From: Styela clava
Lineage: Eukaryota; Chordata; Ascidiacea; Stolidobranchia; Styelidae
Assembly: GCF_964204865.1 (NCBI RefSeq)
Contig: NC_135252.1
Location: forward strand, 14,467,383-14,531,382
Length of the DNA stretch: 64,000 bases
Direction of reading: 5' to 3'
Position numbers and translations under genes: made by a program
The notes under the pieces: generated by a model
Database searches by the model: none
Seen by the model: only the letters and a program-made list of their open reading frames with translations
What the model was told of the DNA's origin: nothing
In this document: positions 24,301 to 37,218 of the stretch, one piece after another
Numbering within the stretch: the first letter of the stretch is position 1
Layout of the letters: each line of letters begins with the position of its first letter

Positions 24301-25097
24301 ATATTAAAAAAATCTTCACAAACTTCTTTTTTTGCGTTCGATACGTACGTATTTCGGTAAACTTTTCATTAATCTATCGTTTTGCAAAATTGCAGAATCC
24401 CATTACAAATTCGAATTACAGAATTGCAAATTCAAAAATATCAATCCCAACTAAATTGATTTTTACAGATCTCTCAAATATCTGCTATGTTAATGTATTT
24501 TGGGCGGCCTAATATTAAAATAATAATTTGAAATTTCAAAATGAACAAATTAAAACAGCTTATTAACAAATTCCAACGCAATGTAAAGAAAGTTTAATTG
24601 TAGAAAATTGAATTTATGGAAACGAGTTCATTACGATTTAAAAAGATTGCTTATATTAATATACTTGAATAATGTTATAAACTCGCAATGAGTAAGAAAG
24701 AATACACTTCCATATAATTTCCAAAAACAACGTACTTTCTTCCACATCAGTTGGGTCACATGTAAATTGTATATCAGTCAAATTGAATATTTCGTCTCTG
24801 TTGAACATTATTAAAACATTGAATGTGCTGTTTGCAGCTTCCCAGCCGGCTGGTGCTGAAATCTTATAACGACCTTCCACAGGACTAGAATCTCCATTGA
24901 TGTGGCCATTCATTACCTGTGAAATGTGATTTATGAAATAGGTGAAATGACGAATGAAGGAAACAAATGAAACGTAATCGTGAATTTCTGGAGTTCGAAT
25001 TCATTCCCTAACACCCTATGGAAAAATTTATATAACGACTGTGTGATACGTGGTGTTACGTAGTATGAAAACTTGGTTCAAATGTTCAAAATAATAT
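21375..25097. repeat. Tandem 3723-bp unit 2 (hybrid unit)
   Basis: Middle direct unit. Its left part shares variants with unit 3 (GCGCCGCC near the TIR, AAATTCTGTG, A at 22892). Its right part shares about twenty variants with unit 1 (for example TTCTTATTT at 23143, GGTGATAAAA near 24190 and the exon 3 IQF codon). The switch lies between 22892 and about 23145. Confidence 0.95.
22968..24916 (-). CDS. Headless exon 3-6 cassette of g1 (tandem copy 2)
   Basis: Exons in transcript order: 24916-24736, 24163-24036, 23547-23446, 23075-22968. All splice sites and frames are intact, and the coding sequence is the same as copy 1 as far as I can read (including IQF in exon 3). It again lacks exons 1-2. 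The upstream ATATAT run and truncated intron 2 at its 5' side are joined directly to the hAT tail of unit 3, so any transcript would have to come from the g1 promoter about 5 kb upstream or from a cryptic start. Confidence 0.7.
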
Positions 25098-28000
25098 ATA
25101 TATATCTATGAGTGAGCGACGCATGTCCTTATCTTTGCATTAACTTTCCTTTCTTCATAGTAACGTTTTAAACCTTATTTTAGGTTTTGTCTGCTTTCCC
25201 GAAGTTTCTGTTAATATGTCATTGTATTTATCTGGGTAAATATTGCCTTTCCTTTTGAAAGAGGTTTCAAAATAAACTATGTCTATATTTATTAATCCCT
25301 TGACTTGGACCGGTTTTAAAGACACTCTCTTATCGTTAAAAATTGTCGCTTTTGCCGATTGGTTGTTACCGATGGAATGGTTTTTATACTCATAAAATGA
25401 TGGGAGAACTTAAAGCGCTCATCCTGTCCCCGTAGATGGGGGTGACTTGGTCCCGCAGTAGCTTGCCCCGGTTGTCAAAATGACCACGCGCCGCCACTGC
25501 TACTAACTATCATAACAGTACCATAATGGGTACTCTGAGCTCCGTTATTATTGCTGCCAGTTTTCGCTTATGTCGAAGCAAACAGATCAATTCTCAATTA
25601 CCCATTGCTTGTATTGTATTGTGACTTTCATTGTTATCGGTGTCTAGCAACTCGGTTAAGCAAAGTCAAGGAGCAGCATATTTGTAGTTTTTTCACTGTA
25701 GTCTGACTCTTCCACACGGAGTCTATGGCTCGAATCTTCGACATACTATTTATTCATTGTATTCGGCATGCATATCTTCTTTTTTCGCAACATTTGCTTT
25801 TCGTAGTGTCAGATTTTCGATATTTATACGATTATATAGGCGCAGTAGATTAATATTGAGATAAATAACTGTTTATCCATTTCTTATCCAAAGTTTATAC
25901 TAATTATGATTTTCTTGTATTATTTACATCCGTTATAACACAGATGAGTCCCAAACATAATTCATGTGAGCCTAATTGGCTGTCCAGTCAATCTCTGTCG
26001 TTAAGTACTGCAATTTCGTGCTTTTTTAAGTGACTAATTTAAATTTTTGTTTTTACTTATTATAAATATTCTGAGAACCACTTGAATGCCAATATATATC
26101 CTTTTACTGCCCACTTGTCATACTTGTTGATATATCTTTTCTCCTCACATTATACACTTCATAATTACGAGCCCAAATGCGATTTAAACAATTAGCACAT
26201 GATCATTCTGCCCTACATACAATATCCTGAGCTCAAAAATTGATTTCTGTTTTGGTAACGCATTCCAGCATATTCATGTATTATCTCCAAAGTACACAAA
26301 GTAATATTCTGCTAATAAAAATGAGAAACTCACTCAATGGTACACTAAAATTGTTCATCCCCTATGTGGCCTAACGTTTTCATCGAAATAAATTCTGTGA
26401 CCCAAATTTCAGGCATGAATTGTCCCTATGACTATTAATTTAACTTTCCAACATGTAATTCCGTAGCGTTCTAATGACGGCAATTGCGAATTTAGTGAAA
26501 TTAGCAAACAAAAGTTTATTATTTTATTAACCGGGTACTTTATTACAGAAAAGCATGTCTTTGAAAATACATTTTTAAATTGTAAAACAACATGTATTGT
26601 CGTTGTGTGTAACCAGAGTAGACTTCAATCATCTCTGAATAAACATAAATGCATCCAATTCAATCTTGTGTAATCTCAAATGACTAAATGTTATTCTTCG
26701 CTCTCGCCTTCTCTAGTAATTGTAACAGTAACATCACCGGCAGAAAACCAGTTGGAAGTGCCATCTTCTGATTGTAGGTAATCTATGCTAAAGCTCACCT
26801 GTAAAAAACAAATTTCGAGATATGAAATTGTACATGAATGAGGTCATTATTTATGAAGTCATATTTCTCTTTTACCCATCCGGTAGTTACACACAAAAAC
26901 TCGTTGTGAATCGAGCGCGTCTTTCGGTGTAAATTTTTATATTGCTGATTACTTACATTTATATCCAAATAAAAACAAAAAATTGAAATGTAATTTTTTA
27001 TAATTTTGTTACGCCAAAGAAGATCTCAAACCATTGGGATTGAGTCCTAAAAATCGAATGAGTGAGTGAAAATAAAATATATCATTTTGAACCTATGTGG
27101 GCACGCATTATTATTCTTTTTCGTTCTACGAACATCATACAAATATTGAGTTATGTATTTGCTCAAACCTCTTTCATATCATCGACTCCCTCAGCATTTT
27201 GAAATCCACTCAAGGTGAACGTAGTTGAGTCGGAAGAAGTGACGGTATATCTGCTGTCCATTGTTGTAAACTGGATTGATAAATATAGCTATGTTATATA
27301 TTGTATTTTGAGAAGATCGTGTACGATCGAAAGTTATACAGAATAGTGGGTGTTCGTTAGTTCAATAGAATATGCTATGAATTAATTTATTGATATGACA
27401 TATCACTGAATGAAACCAAATTTGATGATTTAATTTTCTGTCTGATTGGTATTTTTAAAACCTGCATTTGTGCAACACAATATCATTTTTTTATTTTCAT
27501 CATATCATCGTTTTACACTAATAACCGTGAATTATATTCCTAATTCTTCGATTCTGAATCTTTAATAAAGAATATATATGTGCATTCTGCGCCGGAATAA
27601 TACTAGGGTATGACTACAAATACATTGGTTGGTAAAAAAGTAATATACTCCAAATGATAAAAAAAAAATAAAAAATAAAATTATTACGTCACAGTAACAT
27701 ATCAGCGAAATCGTTGATAGTAACATGCTGATATTAGATACATAAATTAAATACTTACATTGAATCTAGCGACTGCAACTGGGAACGTAACGGTCAAGAC
27801 ATCTCCTTCGTGAAATCCATTTGTGTAGTATACATTAGAACTCGCTTCCTTCACCAAGTTATTTTGTGGGAAAGAATAGACGCTTACTGAAAAAGTGACG
27901 GTTTGACACATTGGTAATCAAAAAAAAGATAATTTTTATATAGTGACAGCGAAGGAAGAGATTAAAAACGAGTTCCGAGTATTTAAAGAAATATGTGCTC

Positions 28001-28825
28001 ATAAAACAATGTAATACTGAAGATTAAAAAAATCTTCACAAACTTCTTTTTTTGCGTTCGATACGTACGTATTTTGGTAAACTTTTCATTAATCTATCGT
28101 TTTGCAAAATTGCAGAATCCCATTACAAATTCGAATTACAGAATTGCAAATTCAAAAATATCAATCCCAACTGAATTAATTTTTACAGATTTCTCAAATA
28201 TCTGCTATTTTAATGTATTTTGGGCGGCCTAATATTAAAATAATAATTTGAAATTTCAAAATGAACAAATTAAAACAGCTTATTAACAAATTCCAACGCA
28301 ATGTAAAGAAAGTTTAATTGTAGAAAATTGGATTTATGGAAACGAGTTCATTACGATTTAAAAAGATTGCTTATATTAATATACTTGAATAATGTTATAA
28401 ACTCGCAATGAGTAAGAAAGAATACACTTTCATATAATTTCCAAATACAACGTACTTTCTTCCACATCAGTTGGGTCACATGTAAATACTATATCTGTCA
28501 AATTGAATATTTCGTCTCTGTTGAACATTATTAAAACATTGAATGTGCTGTTTGCAGCTTCCCAGCCGGCTGGTGCTGAAATCTTATAACGACCTTCCAC
28601 AGGACTAGAATCTCCATTGATGTGGCCATTCATTACCTGTGAAATGTGATTTATGAAATAGGTGAAATGACGAATGAAGGAAACAAAGGAAACGTAATCG
28701 TGAATTTCTGGAGTTCGAATTCATTCCCTAACACCCTATGGAAAAATTTATATAACGACTGTGTGATACGTGGTGTTACGTAGTATGAAAACTTGGTTCA
28801 AATGTTCAAAGTAATATATATATAT
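25098..28825. repeat. Tandem 3.72-kb unit 3 (contiguous with g1 exons 1-2)
   Basis: Right-most unit. Its right edge is the ATATATATAT run at about 28813-28825 in intron 2 of g1, where single-copy sequence resumes (GTCGAGATTC). It starts with the hAT tail (TIR end at 25499) and contains exons 6-3 of the complete g1 gene. Confidence 0.95.
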
Positions 28826-29197
28826 GTCGAGATTCAAATTTTTATTTATATAGAAAGCATACTGACATGGAACATGTTGACTGCTTCTGGCAAGTTTACA
28901 ATGCAGCTTCCATCCTCCAATCCTTCGTATACCAAGCTTACGATAGCTCCAGCAAGCGAGTGATCGTTCTGCGGCCACTCGGTGTTAACAAGCACTATAA
29001 TGAAAATCATATGTTCAAAAAAATCAATTGTTATTTTATTGAGCGTTTCCCAATAAAGACAAAATTGGTTGAACAAATAGAATTAAATATATCAATGCTA
29101 TCGAATATTTTTCTATACCTGAAACTCCCTCTGATTCCTCCTCTTGTGCAAATGCAGATCCCAACAATAGAAATGTAGCTATTACTATAAATTTCAT
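26691..29197 (-). CDS. g1: secreted two-module protein, 241 residues, unrecognised family
   Basis: Exons in transcript order: 29197-29119 (signal peptide), 28994-28867, 28636-28456, 27886-27759, 27270-27169, 26798-26691. Lengths are 79/128/181/128/102/108. Exon 2 uses donor GTCAGT and exon 5 donor GTTTGA, both weak but fixed by the paralogues' exon lengths. The product starts MKFIVIATFLLLGSAFAQ, a clear signal peptide, then an acidic EEESEG stretch. Two related halves follow (exons 2-3 and 4-6), and it ends in GESEE. Two cysteines (GSC in exon 2, FTCD in exon 3) could pair; the third cysteine of g2-g5 (STICY) is absent. It is the most diverged member of the cluster. Upstream, a probable 5'UTR exon ends at a GT donor near 29879. 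Function unknown; exported. Confidence 0.82.
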
Positions 29198-31622
29198 TGT
29201 TTTCTAAAAATAAGTTAGCGTAATAATGAAACGAATTCTATTTTGATTTTTTAATATCTATATGATTAGTTCAATAAGGTTGTCAAGTTATTTTAAGTAA
29301 TATGATGTGAAATGCTTTTTCTACAATGACAACCGTTACCGAAATTCTATGACGTTGGGCTGAATTTTTATGGTCAATTTGATCAGCCAAAAACTGGAAT
29401 TTTGAGAGATTGAAGCAAATATTTTGAATACCAATAGTTCTCTATGTTATACTGACTTGAATTCGGGGAATGAATGCACGTGGTTTGACTATGATTCTTA
29501 TATCGGTAGTTTCGTTACTATTTTGGGAAAATTGATTCTATTGGGCATGGCCATCAATAAAACTGGGTTGTTGAAAATATTCTTCAAGTTTACAATTAGA
29601 ACTGTTTTATTTTTTTGTTTGTTTTTTAAATTGACCTGAAGTACTTCCTAATCATATGTAGACCTACTTGCGCATCACATTTAGTGTTTTAGATTCAAGT
29701 TTTTCGACTCTGTGGAGGATAAAAGCCAAGAAATGGGAATTGAACATCAATTTATTGGCTTAGTTTCGAATCCAAAATGGCGCAAAATATTTTATATGTT
29801 TTACGTCAACCAATACGTGAATAGTCTTGGTAATACAAGAGCAGCAGCTTCCTAAAATTCAATTATAACTCAACATACCTTGTACTTGATGTAGTCGAAC
29901 AGCGACGAATGAAGACAGCGATGACACAGATGATCTTGGCTTTTTCTTCGGCTATATGTAGGGAGAGGTAATTTCGCAATCTCTTCACGTGAACCATTTA
30001 TTTATTTCAATTTCAAAATACCGATGAGATCATCGAGAAGTACCAGTATAACAACTTTGATATTTAAGTAGACGCCAAAGGCAAAATACGTGTTTTCTTT
30101 ATGATCTTAATCGCACTTACTTTTAGCTTTACACGTATCGCTAAAATTGAACTTAATTATAATTCGATAAAACTTCACTTGAAGCTTGATAAAATTATAT
30201 TAGTTTACTATTATTTTAATTTATGAATAAAATATAATTGAAACGAAAGAAAGTTTTCCAGATAGTGCTTCACTCATGCTTTTTTTTTCGAGATTTCTTA
30301 CATTGCTTATTTCTGAGTTGGCTATAGGTTATTCGCGCGAGATTTTTCGAAGTTTTCACAAGTCATAAAATTGTTGAATGTTTTTGAACCTATTAAATCA
30401 CATATTTGAACCCAGAATTAAAGTCAATTTGCCTAATCATACTTTCGTTTGATACCAATCTATATTTTCCAAACAGATTAAAAATCATATAATGAATGTC
30501 CATCTATCAACAAGATGTAAATATTTAGTTTCAAACTATTAGTCATAGATTTTGATGTTTGACATTTTGGGTGTTAGTCACTAACTAATCACTTAAATTG
30601 TCTTTTTAAAATTTAAATAAAAATAATCGCACGACCAGTTCAAATCGAACGTCACTTATAATAAAGCATATCATTATTTGAAAGAACCGGAACATTGGAT
30701 TTAACTGATAAATAAATTTCACCTTACTGAACTCTAAAGCTCGTAAGTTCCCCAACTGAAGTAGTGATATATTTGTCCCAAAGAATCATTCGTTATTACA
30801 GAAGCTCACTAATTTGGCGGAGGTAGGACGACAGAACGAAATCCGTTTATTTCCCGTCAGTATGAAAAAAAAATCTTGAATTTTTAATTTTTTGGACCCA
30901 ATAAAAAAGCATTACCGATTCAGTATTGTGTATGTAGCAAGTTGTGTAATTTGAAGTGGTGAAAAATCTGACAAGATCCTATAACTATTTTTTCTTTCAT
31001 TAGAATAATTTTCCTTCAACCTCAAATTACTAGTACTTAATTCAATCTTCACGTCGTTCAGCATATAACTTGTTTTGGCGCGCTGGATGTTCCTGTTTAA
31101 CCAAATAGCGGTTATATGAAGTGCGCAACTTCGCCTAGAGACACATACTATATTTTCGGTAACATTAACAATTTAACACATATAATACTGCACGCTATTC
31201 GATTTACAAAACGAGGTTTATTTGATTCAACTCTCATAATGATTTCAATTGTGCAAATATGTCGATATAAAAGTATCAAAAAAAATAATAATATGCTATA
31301 CGAAAGAATAATTATCAGTATAAAATGTCAAAAGCATGCAAAGAGTGTTATATTTAATCATTCAACGATCTAAAAACGAAATAATTCTTGGTATGATTCT
31401 GTTATCATTCATAGAGTATTTTCATACGAAACGGTGGTTTAGTATTTTTAAATAACAAGCAGTTACAAATGAAACGTTTGTTTCCTATTTGAGATTGAAA
31501 ATCCCATACAATTTACCTATAATATTATAATATATATTAAAATCCAAACAACATCATTTTTATATTAAAAAACACGAAAGCTGTGTTGCAATTGAGATCA
31601 GTTTTATCAATCAGACAGAAAA
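29198..31622. other. 5' region of g1 and intergenic DNA
   Basis: Contains a likely 5'UTR exon of g1 (minus strand; donor ACAAG/GTATGT at about 29879, acceptor just before the start codon) with a weak TATA-like ATATAG near 29950. Beyond about 30000 I see no gene. Confidence 0.45.
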
Positions 31623-33845
31623 TCAAACAATGATAATTTCGCTGTCGGCAGCTTTAGTGATTGTGACAGTGATATCACCAGCGGAAAACCATCTGTCGAC
31701 TCCATCTTCCATGTCATACACAAGGTGGAAAGACACCTGAAAATATCACAAAGCTTGTTACAGGGTAGGTGTAATGAATTGGTCAACTTACTTAGCAAGT
31801 AACGTATTTCCCTTCATATATTTGTTATAAGAGAGAGAGGGAGAGAATTTATTGCTTTTGTCAAACCAGAAAATGAACATACGTATAAACAAAATAAGGA
31901 TTCGAAGTTTACGATATTTGACTACGACACTACGTGGTAACAGACACGACCGATGAGGTCATCAGAGTCCGGGTTGTATTCAATTTAATATTGTTTGTGA
32001 GTTTAATTTCATAAATATGAATCTTTATTCCAATAATGAGAATACGTTTGTTCAATAATACGTTCGATCATTACACTTGTTAGAAAAATAAATACATGGT
32101 GTGCTTCCGATAGAATGCAATTAAAATGTTTCCCGAGTCTACTTACCTCAGTGTTGTTGTCGTTTCCGATTGGAGAATAGAATCCTGTCAAGGTGTAGGT
32201 GATGTTATCTTCAGTTGTGAGTTCGTAATTGCTGTTCCAAGTTGTTATCTGTAAAATTTAAATTTAAATTAAATTAACATGACATAAACGAATTAATGTT
32301 TTTACGAGGTAATGAATTCTATATATCTTAAAAACTTGGACCTATCAACTCTTTCGATATCACAGTCAACCGAGTACAAATGCCACACTTTCATGAGGAT
32401 ACAGTATATCTGTAAAGTAAATGTATATAGGCAACATTTCAAGAGTTTGCAGGTTGGGTGCCAATCAGTGATATTTTTATTTTATTTTGAACTTGTTATA
32501 GTATGTTTAGTACAGTAGAGTACCTCTTCATATATGCAAGAAATTCTTCATGGACCATGCATTTGCGTATCAGTGATTTGAACATGCAAGGTATGCAATC
32601 ACGAGATATAAAGCGACTCACTCAAATATCGCTAGGTTTTGTTTTTAATCGTAGTCCATTGATTGCTATAGACGTATTTTTCTCCATTAGTCAGTTAATT
32701 AAACATCAGCAAATCGAATACCTATTGTCGGATAAAATAACTTGAGTGCCAAACAGTCTTTGAAAAACTTACGTTAAATTCTCTGACTCGAACTGGGAAA
32801 GTGATTGTCAGAACATCTCCGACGTGGAAAGCTCTTCTGTAGCAAATTGTTGAGCTAGCTTCTCCCATCAAGTTGTTTTGGGGGAAGGAGTAAACGTTGA
32901 CTGTAATAAAGGAACATAATTTTATTCTGCTGCAATTAAGTTCAATTGTTCATCAAAAAAATAAGGATTTAGTAATTCATATTTTATTCGTTCCGTATTA
33001 AGCTTTTTATCCTGATACAAAATATCTAAAAATCTTGCTATCTGTGACAGTCATCGAGAGTCTTTAAAAGATATGATGTTGCCTACGAATAATAACACAC
33101 TACAGTACTTACTGTCGGAAATTGCAAGAGGATCGCAAGCGAATACAATGTCTTCCAGAGCGAAAGCTGATCCACGGTCAAACAAGATGAGAACTTTGAA
33201 TGTGCCGTTGACCAAACTCCAGTGGGTTGGTGCACTGATCGTGTAAAGACCTTCAACTGGGCTGCTGCTCTCAGGGACGATGAATCCGTTCATAACCTAA
33301 TATCATAAGAATCATTTTTACTAGCAGACAACGTGAAACACATAACATTTTGATACTTATGCTGTTTATTTCATACTTTAGAATGCATTTTACAACTCAA
33401 GAATACCGATGTGTAGTTAGAAAAGTATACCATGATATTCCAACTAGCAATGATCAACTTACGTGGAAAAGATTGACCATAGCCGGTAATACAACTTGAC
33501 ACGATCCATTTCCAACGTTTTCATACACAAAATCTACTATAGCTCCACCGAGGGCGTGGTCATTTTCAGGCCATGTGAGAGCTGTTTCGTCTAAAAAGAT
33601 AAAAATACGATATATATTATATGATTACGCAATAAAAGAAATTTAGACAATGTACTTACTAGTGTATTTCGTGGTCACAAAACGAATGCTATTACTACTA
33701 TAGGAAAAATTAGTATTTTAAAGCTAACTTGGACACTTTCGGTCTCATCAGACTGTATGTCGAATCATATTAAATACTCACGGCTCACGATTTGTCCAGA
33801 AACTAATCCAAGAAAAGCAATGGCGATGAATATGGTGATCTTCAT
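31623..33845 (-). CDS. g2: secreted two-module protein, 239 residues
   Basis: Exons in transcript order: 33845-33782, 33590-33463, 33296-33113, 32900-32773, 32248-32147, 31736-31623 (64/128/184/128/102/114 nt), all GT-AG with consistent phases (1,0,1,0,0). Signal peptide MKITIFIAIAFLGLVSG, then QIVSH. Half 1 (exons 2-3) contains WPENDHALGGAIVDFVYE, NGSC and YTISAPTHW. Half 2 (exons 4-6) contains YSFPQNN, STICYRR, LTITFPVRVREFN, TTWNSNYEL and DRWFSAGD. There are three cysteines and several N-glycosylation sequons (NGS, NGT, NIT, NNT), in keeping with an extracellular protein. A non-coding exon (about 34154 upward) and TATA box precede it. Gene and 5' flank are directly repeated as g3. Function unknown. 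Confidence 0.9.
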
Positions 33846-34255
33846 TTTGATTGTCGTGCTGAAAAATACAAAAATGTTATGATTAAGTTGCCTTCAAAAA
33901 ATTAGGGTCAAGGGCATCTCGCTTCAAATTGAAATGGTATTATTGGTTAAACTATGCCTTAATATTATGTAGGTTCAAACATTTGAAATGTCTTAAAAAT
34001 AATTCGCATTTATAGATTATTAAATAAAAGCTTAACTCGACAACAAAGACTGTTAGATAGATTAGGACCCCGTTGTTTCAACAACTGTTCCACTAGTCAT
34101 TCTACTATTCATATGCTGATAAGCAACGAATTTATAAACAGGGGGTTGGTTACCTTGAATTCAGTGAAGCTGATATCTTCAGTATACAGTTGTGTTGACT
34201 TGTTAGTAACAAAATACGAAATTGAAGACTGATGTTCTCTCCTTGGGATCTCGAG

Positions 34256-34263
34256 ATTTTATA
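34256..34263 (-). promoter_or_regulatory. TATA box of g2
   Basis: TATAAAAT on the minus strand, followed about 30 nt downstream by a CATCAGT initiator-like site. The same arrangement precedes g3, g4 and g5. A 5'UTR exon ends at donor CAAG/GTAACC (34154) and joins 33858. Confidence 0.65.
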
Positions 34264-35929
34264 CTCTTTGAAAGTACAAGAAGTATTTTTATTGCTCATC
34301 GTTCCTCATCAGAAGTGCTATAAAAAACATAAAACACGCAATCAGGTGTGTACCGGAATGTCATTTATATTGTTTAGAGTTCTGCACAAACAGGTTAGAC
34401 TCATATTTATCCCAAGCTTAAATATAATTTTAGAGATGTTTACAGTTTGTTTTGATGATTTTATACGTTTATTGCGACGGATATATTGTTCAGTGCCGGT
34501 AATCCGCAGTAAACTTCTTTTTCAGTTGATTGATAAACGGGATATAATAAAACGTGTATCATAATATGGAGTTTCGCGCAATAATGACCTGTAGGTTTCT
34601 TTTTCAGTTCAACCTCAGCCGGACAGTCTGTGACCTAGTGGTTTTCAAGCGTGTCCATACAACAAAAACACATATTGAAATAATCACCGAATAAAATAAA
34701 AAGGCAATATTCCCATTCTGGTTTCGTGTATAAACAACCCTACTCACAAAATCTATCGTTTTAAATTTACCTCCTTTGATGTTATATTGGCGATTATACA
34801 AATTTGCGATGTCCGTATACTTTTACTTGCAGGAAATAAACGATCGTTCAAAATATTACGTATTTCAAAACCATACTCGGAATTTTTTTTCGTTTGAAAT
34901 ACCGACATTAATAATCATGTCACAATTTGTACAATAGGTACATATATAGATAAAAAGCATATTAATATACAGACAACATAACATAAAATTGTCCCAAGTG
35001 AATCGTGTATAAACGCTTTTCCGGACTACTCCACTTTTATCATTTAATATAAAGTTGTCTGAAATTACTTGTGGAAATTATTCTTAACCGTGGATAAGAA
35101 GCAGACACAGCACACAGTCATCGCCGTTGGTATGTGTAATGGTACATATGTTTTTGCCTTTGGTCTTTCTGCCTCAACGATAAAAAATCGTTGAAGGACC
35201 ATACTTTACAACACTCTCAAATAAGTTGAAATATAAAAAAAAACGAGCATTTTAACTTATTATTGCTAGATTAGTTCGCCCCTAGATAAGACAAATTCAA
35301 TAACAGTTTCAAACATGTCTTTGTTATCCGAGCAGCTCGTCCAAAGTCAGTTTCAACATTCTAACTTTACAAATGGCTAAACTTTTCTCAGGGTTCTTCG
35401 TAGATCATCATTCAATTAATTTAATATCCGGTTAATCATAGCTAGTTACTGCTAATTGTTAGAGAATCCATTTCACGGGGTTTTTGTGGTGAATTGTAGT
35501 TTTATTGTATATATATATACACATACACTGTACGAGCATATATATGAATGAAATCTTGAACATAAAAACGTGCATTTTTAACATTTTTTGTGATAATTAT
35601 CCAGAAAAGCCTATAGTATACAGTGGAGACAAAAAATACATAACCTGACTTAGATAGAACAGATTTATTTCGGTTGAAATATCTATAACGCAAAAAGGTA
35701 CAATTCATATATATACGGGAACTCGGGGAAACAAATATATAACTAAAATAACTAAAAACATGCATATAACATGCATTTGTCTACCGAAAAATTTAGAATA
35801 GTACAAAGTTTACAAATAATTTGAAACTCAGGCTATTTTTACGTTTGAAGATTGGAAAATAAGTCCTCGAAATCAAACTGTTTTTGTCTCACCAAATGAT
35901 AAGATAGGATTTGCATATTTATTCCAGGG

Positions 35930-36260
35930 GCGAAAAAAACCAATAGAACGGCTCAATCATATGGTGAAACCAAGGTCTCTCGTCCGGTTACTAGTTAATG
36001 TCGGGTATAAAATTAGTTAGCCAGCTATTGTTTTCAGATGCATGGATAAAGTCGTAATGGTGAAGGAAGCATCCGTATCCGGTCAAAATGCAACAATATC
36101 AGCAGCACTTCCCACAGTGCAGGCCTAAGTTATATGTCCGTGAATGCCCAATGCACCAGATGAGGAACAAAATCAAAATATACCAACCAGCCGCGGCAGA
36201 CCACAAACAAATTCCAAAGAAAAACGCCTCACTGAGGCACATTTTATCACGAAGCATAAT
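35930..36260 (+). repeat. Dispersed repeat R1, copy lacking the tRNA-like part
   Basis: Shares GGTCTCTCGTCCGGTTAC-like sequence, GTTAGCCAGCTATTGTTTTC, and the block CAGCAGCACTTCCCACAGTG with the copies near 44.7-45.2, 45.8-46.25 and 55.9-56.35 kb. The tRNA-like segment with the B box is missing here, with a direct join near 36075. Confidence 0.65.
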
Positions 36261-36791
36261 AAATGTAGATATTGTCGAAAACTCGCAAAAATATCGTTCG
36301 TGAGTGCGGTGGGCTCTTGTTATTCCAAACTATGGTAGTCTTTACTTAGCATAGGCTTGTTTTGGGCAATCGTTCTGCAAGCTCGCTGATATGAGGAGAC
36401 ATTCTGAATTTATAATGTAGTTGGTATAACACATTTTTCATAATGTATAATTTTTCATAAGCATTTCGTTGCACCTGCCTGAATAGATATATCATAGGAA
36501 CTCTTCGATGCACCAAAACAAACGGAAAGGTATTGTCACTCGCGCCCCGATTAATACCAAATATCTATGGTGAGAAATTTGATATTTCACAATACAATTC
36601 TGCAAGTAATGCCATTTTTTAAGGTAATGAATGTATTTAGTATGTTGCGGCGTTTTTTTTTATCCCGTGGAAGGATGACTTTGGATTTTGTTTTTAAAAG
36701 CAGATGTTCAAAGACGGAAGAAGTCGTTCGATAAAGAGAATAGTGTTTATTTCGTGTTGCTCGGGCGACTCGGTATCGTTGTTTTCCGTTT

Positions 36792-37218
36792 TTGGACACG
36801 TTGGTGGACCAATGGATCGTTTCAATATTATGTTGTTCTTGTTCTTTGACACGTTATGAAAAAGTCGCTTTTTCTTGGATTACTGGACCAATTGCTTTAA
36901 AATTTTCAGTGGTTAAAGGTTGATTTTTTGCCAGAAGACTATTAGTTTTATTTTTTATTATTGGACACGGGGTGGACCTATGGATCGTTTTACTTTTTCT
37001 GACCTCTAGTGGAGAAAACCTAAAAAGTCGTTTTATGCTGGCACTCTTCTTCTTCTTTTTGATCACGTGCTCATTGAACGTCGTTGGTATATAACGAAGT
37101 TTTTGCTTTCCTAACGGGGAATGGGAATGGCGACAGCGCCATAGGTACCGGTAGCGTCGAAGGTAAGGACTGCTTCTCTCTGATTAACATGTCCATATAT
37201 TTGAGCATTGCTCTCTTG
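36792..37218 (-). repeat. ~0.42-kb dispersed repeat inserted in the g3 3' flank
   Basis: Reverse copy of 48011-48433: begins TTGGACACGT, contains the AACCACTGAAAATTT complement and ACCGGTAGCGTCGAAGGTAA, and ends GCTCTCTTG. The corresponding empty position is in the g4 3' flank near 51070, between TTT runs. No terminal inverted repeat or target duplication is evident. Confidence 0.65.

Noticed and set aside
17652-28825. CRISPR-like or satellite array
   Set aside because: The repeats are 3.7 kb, contain spliced exons and a transposon tail, and number only three; this is a segmental tandem duplication.
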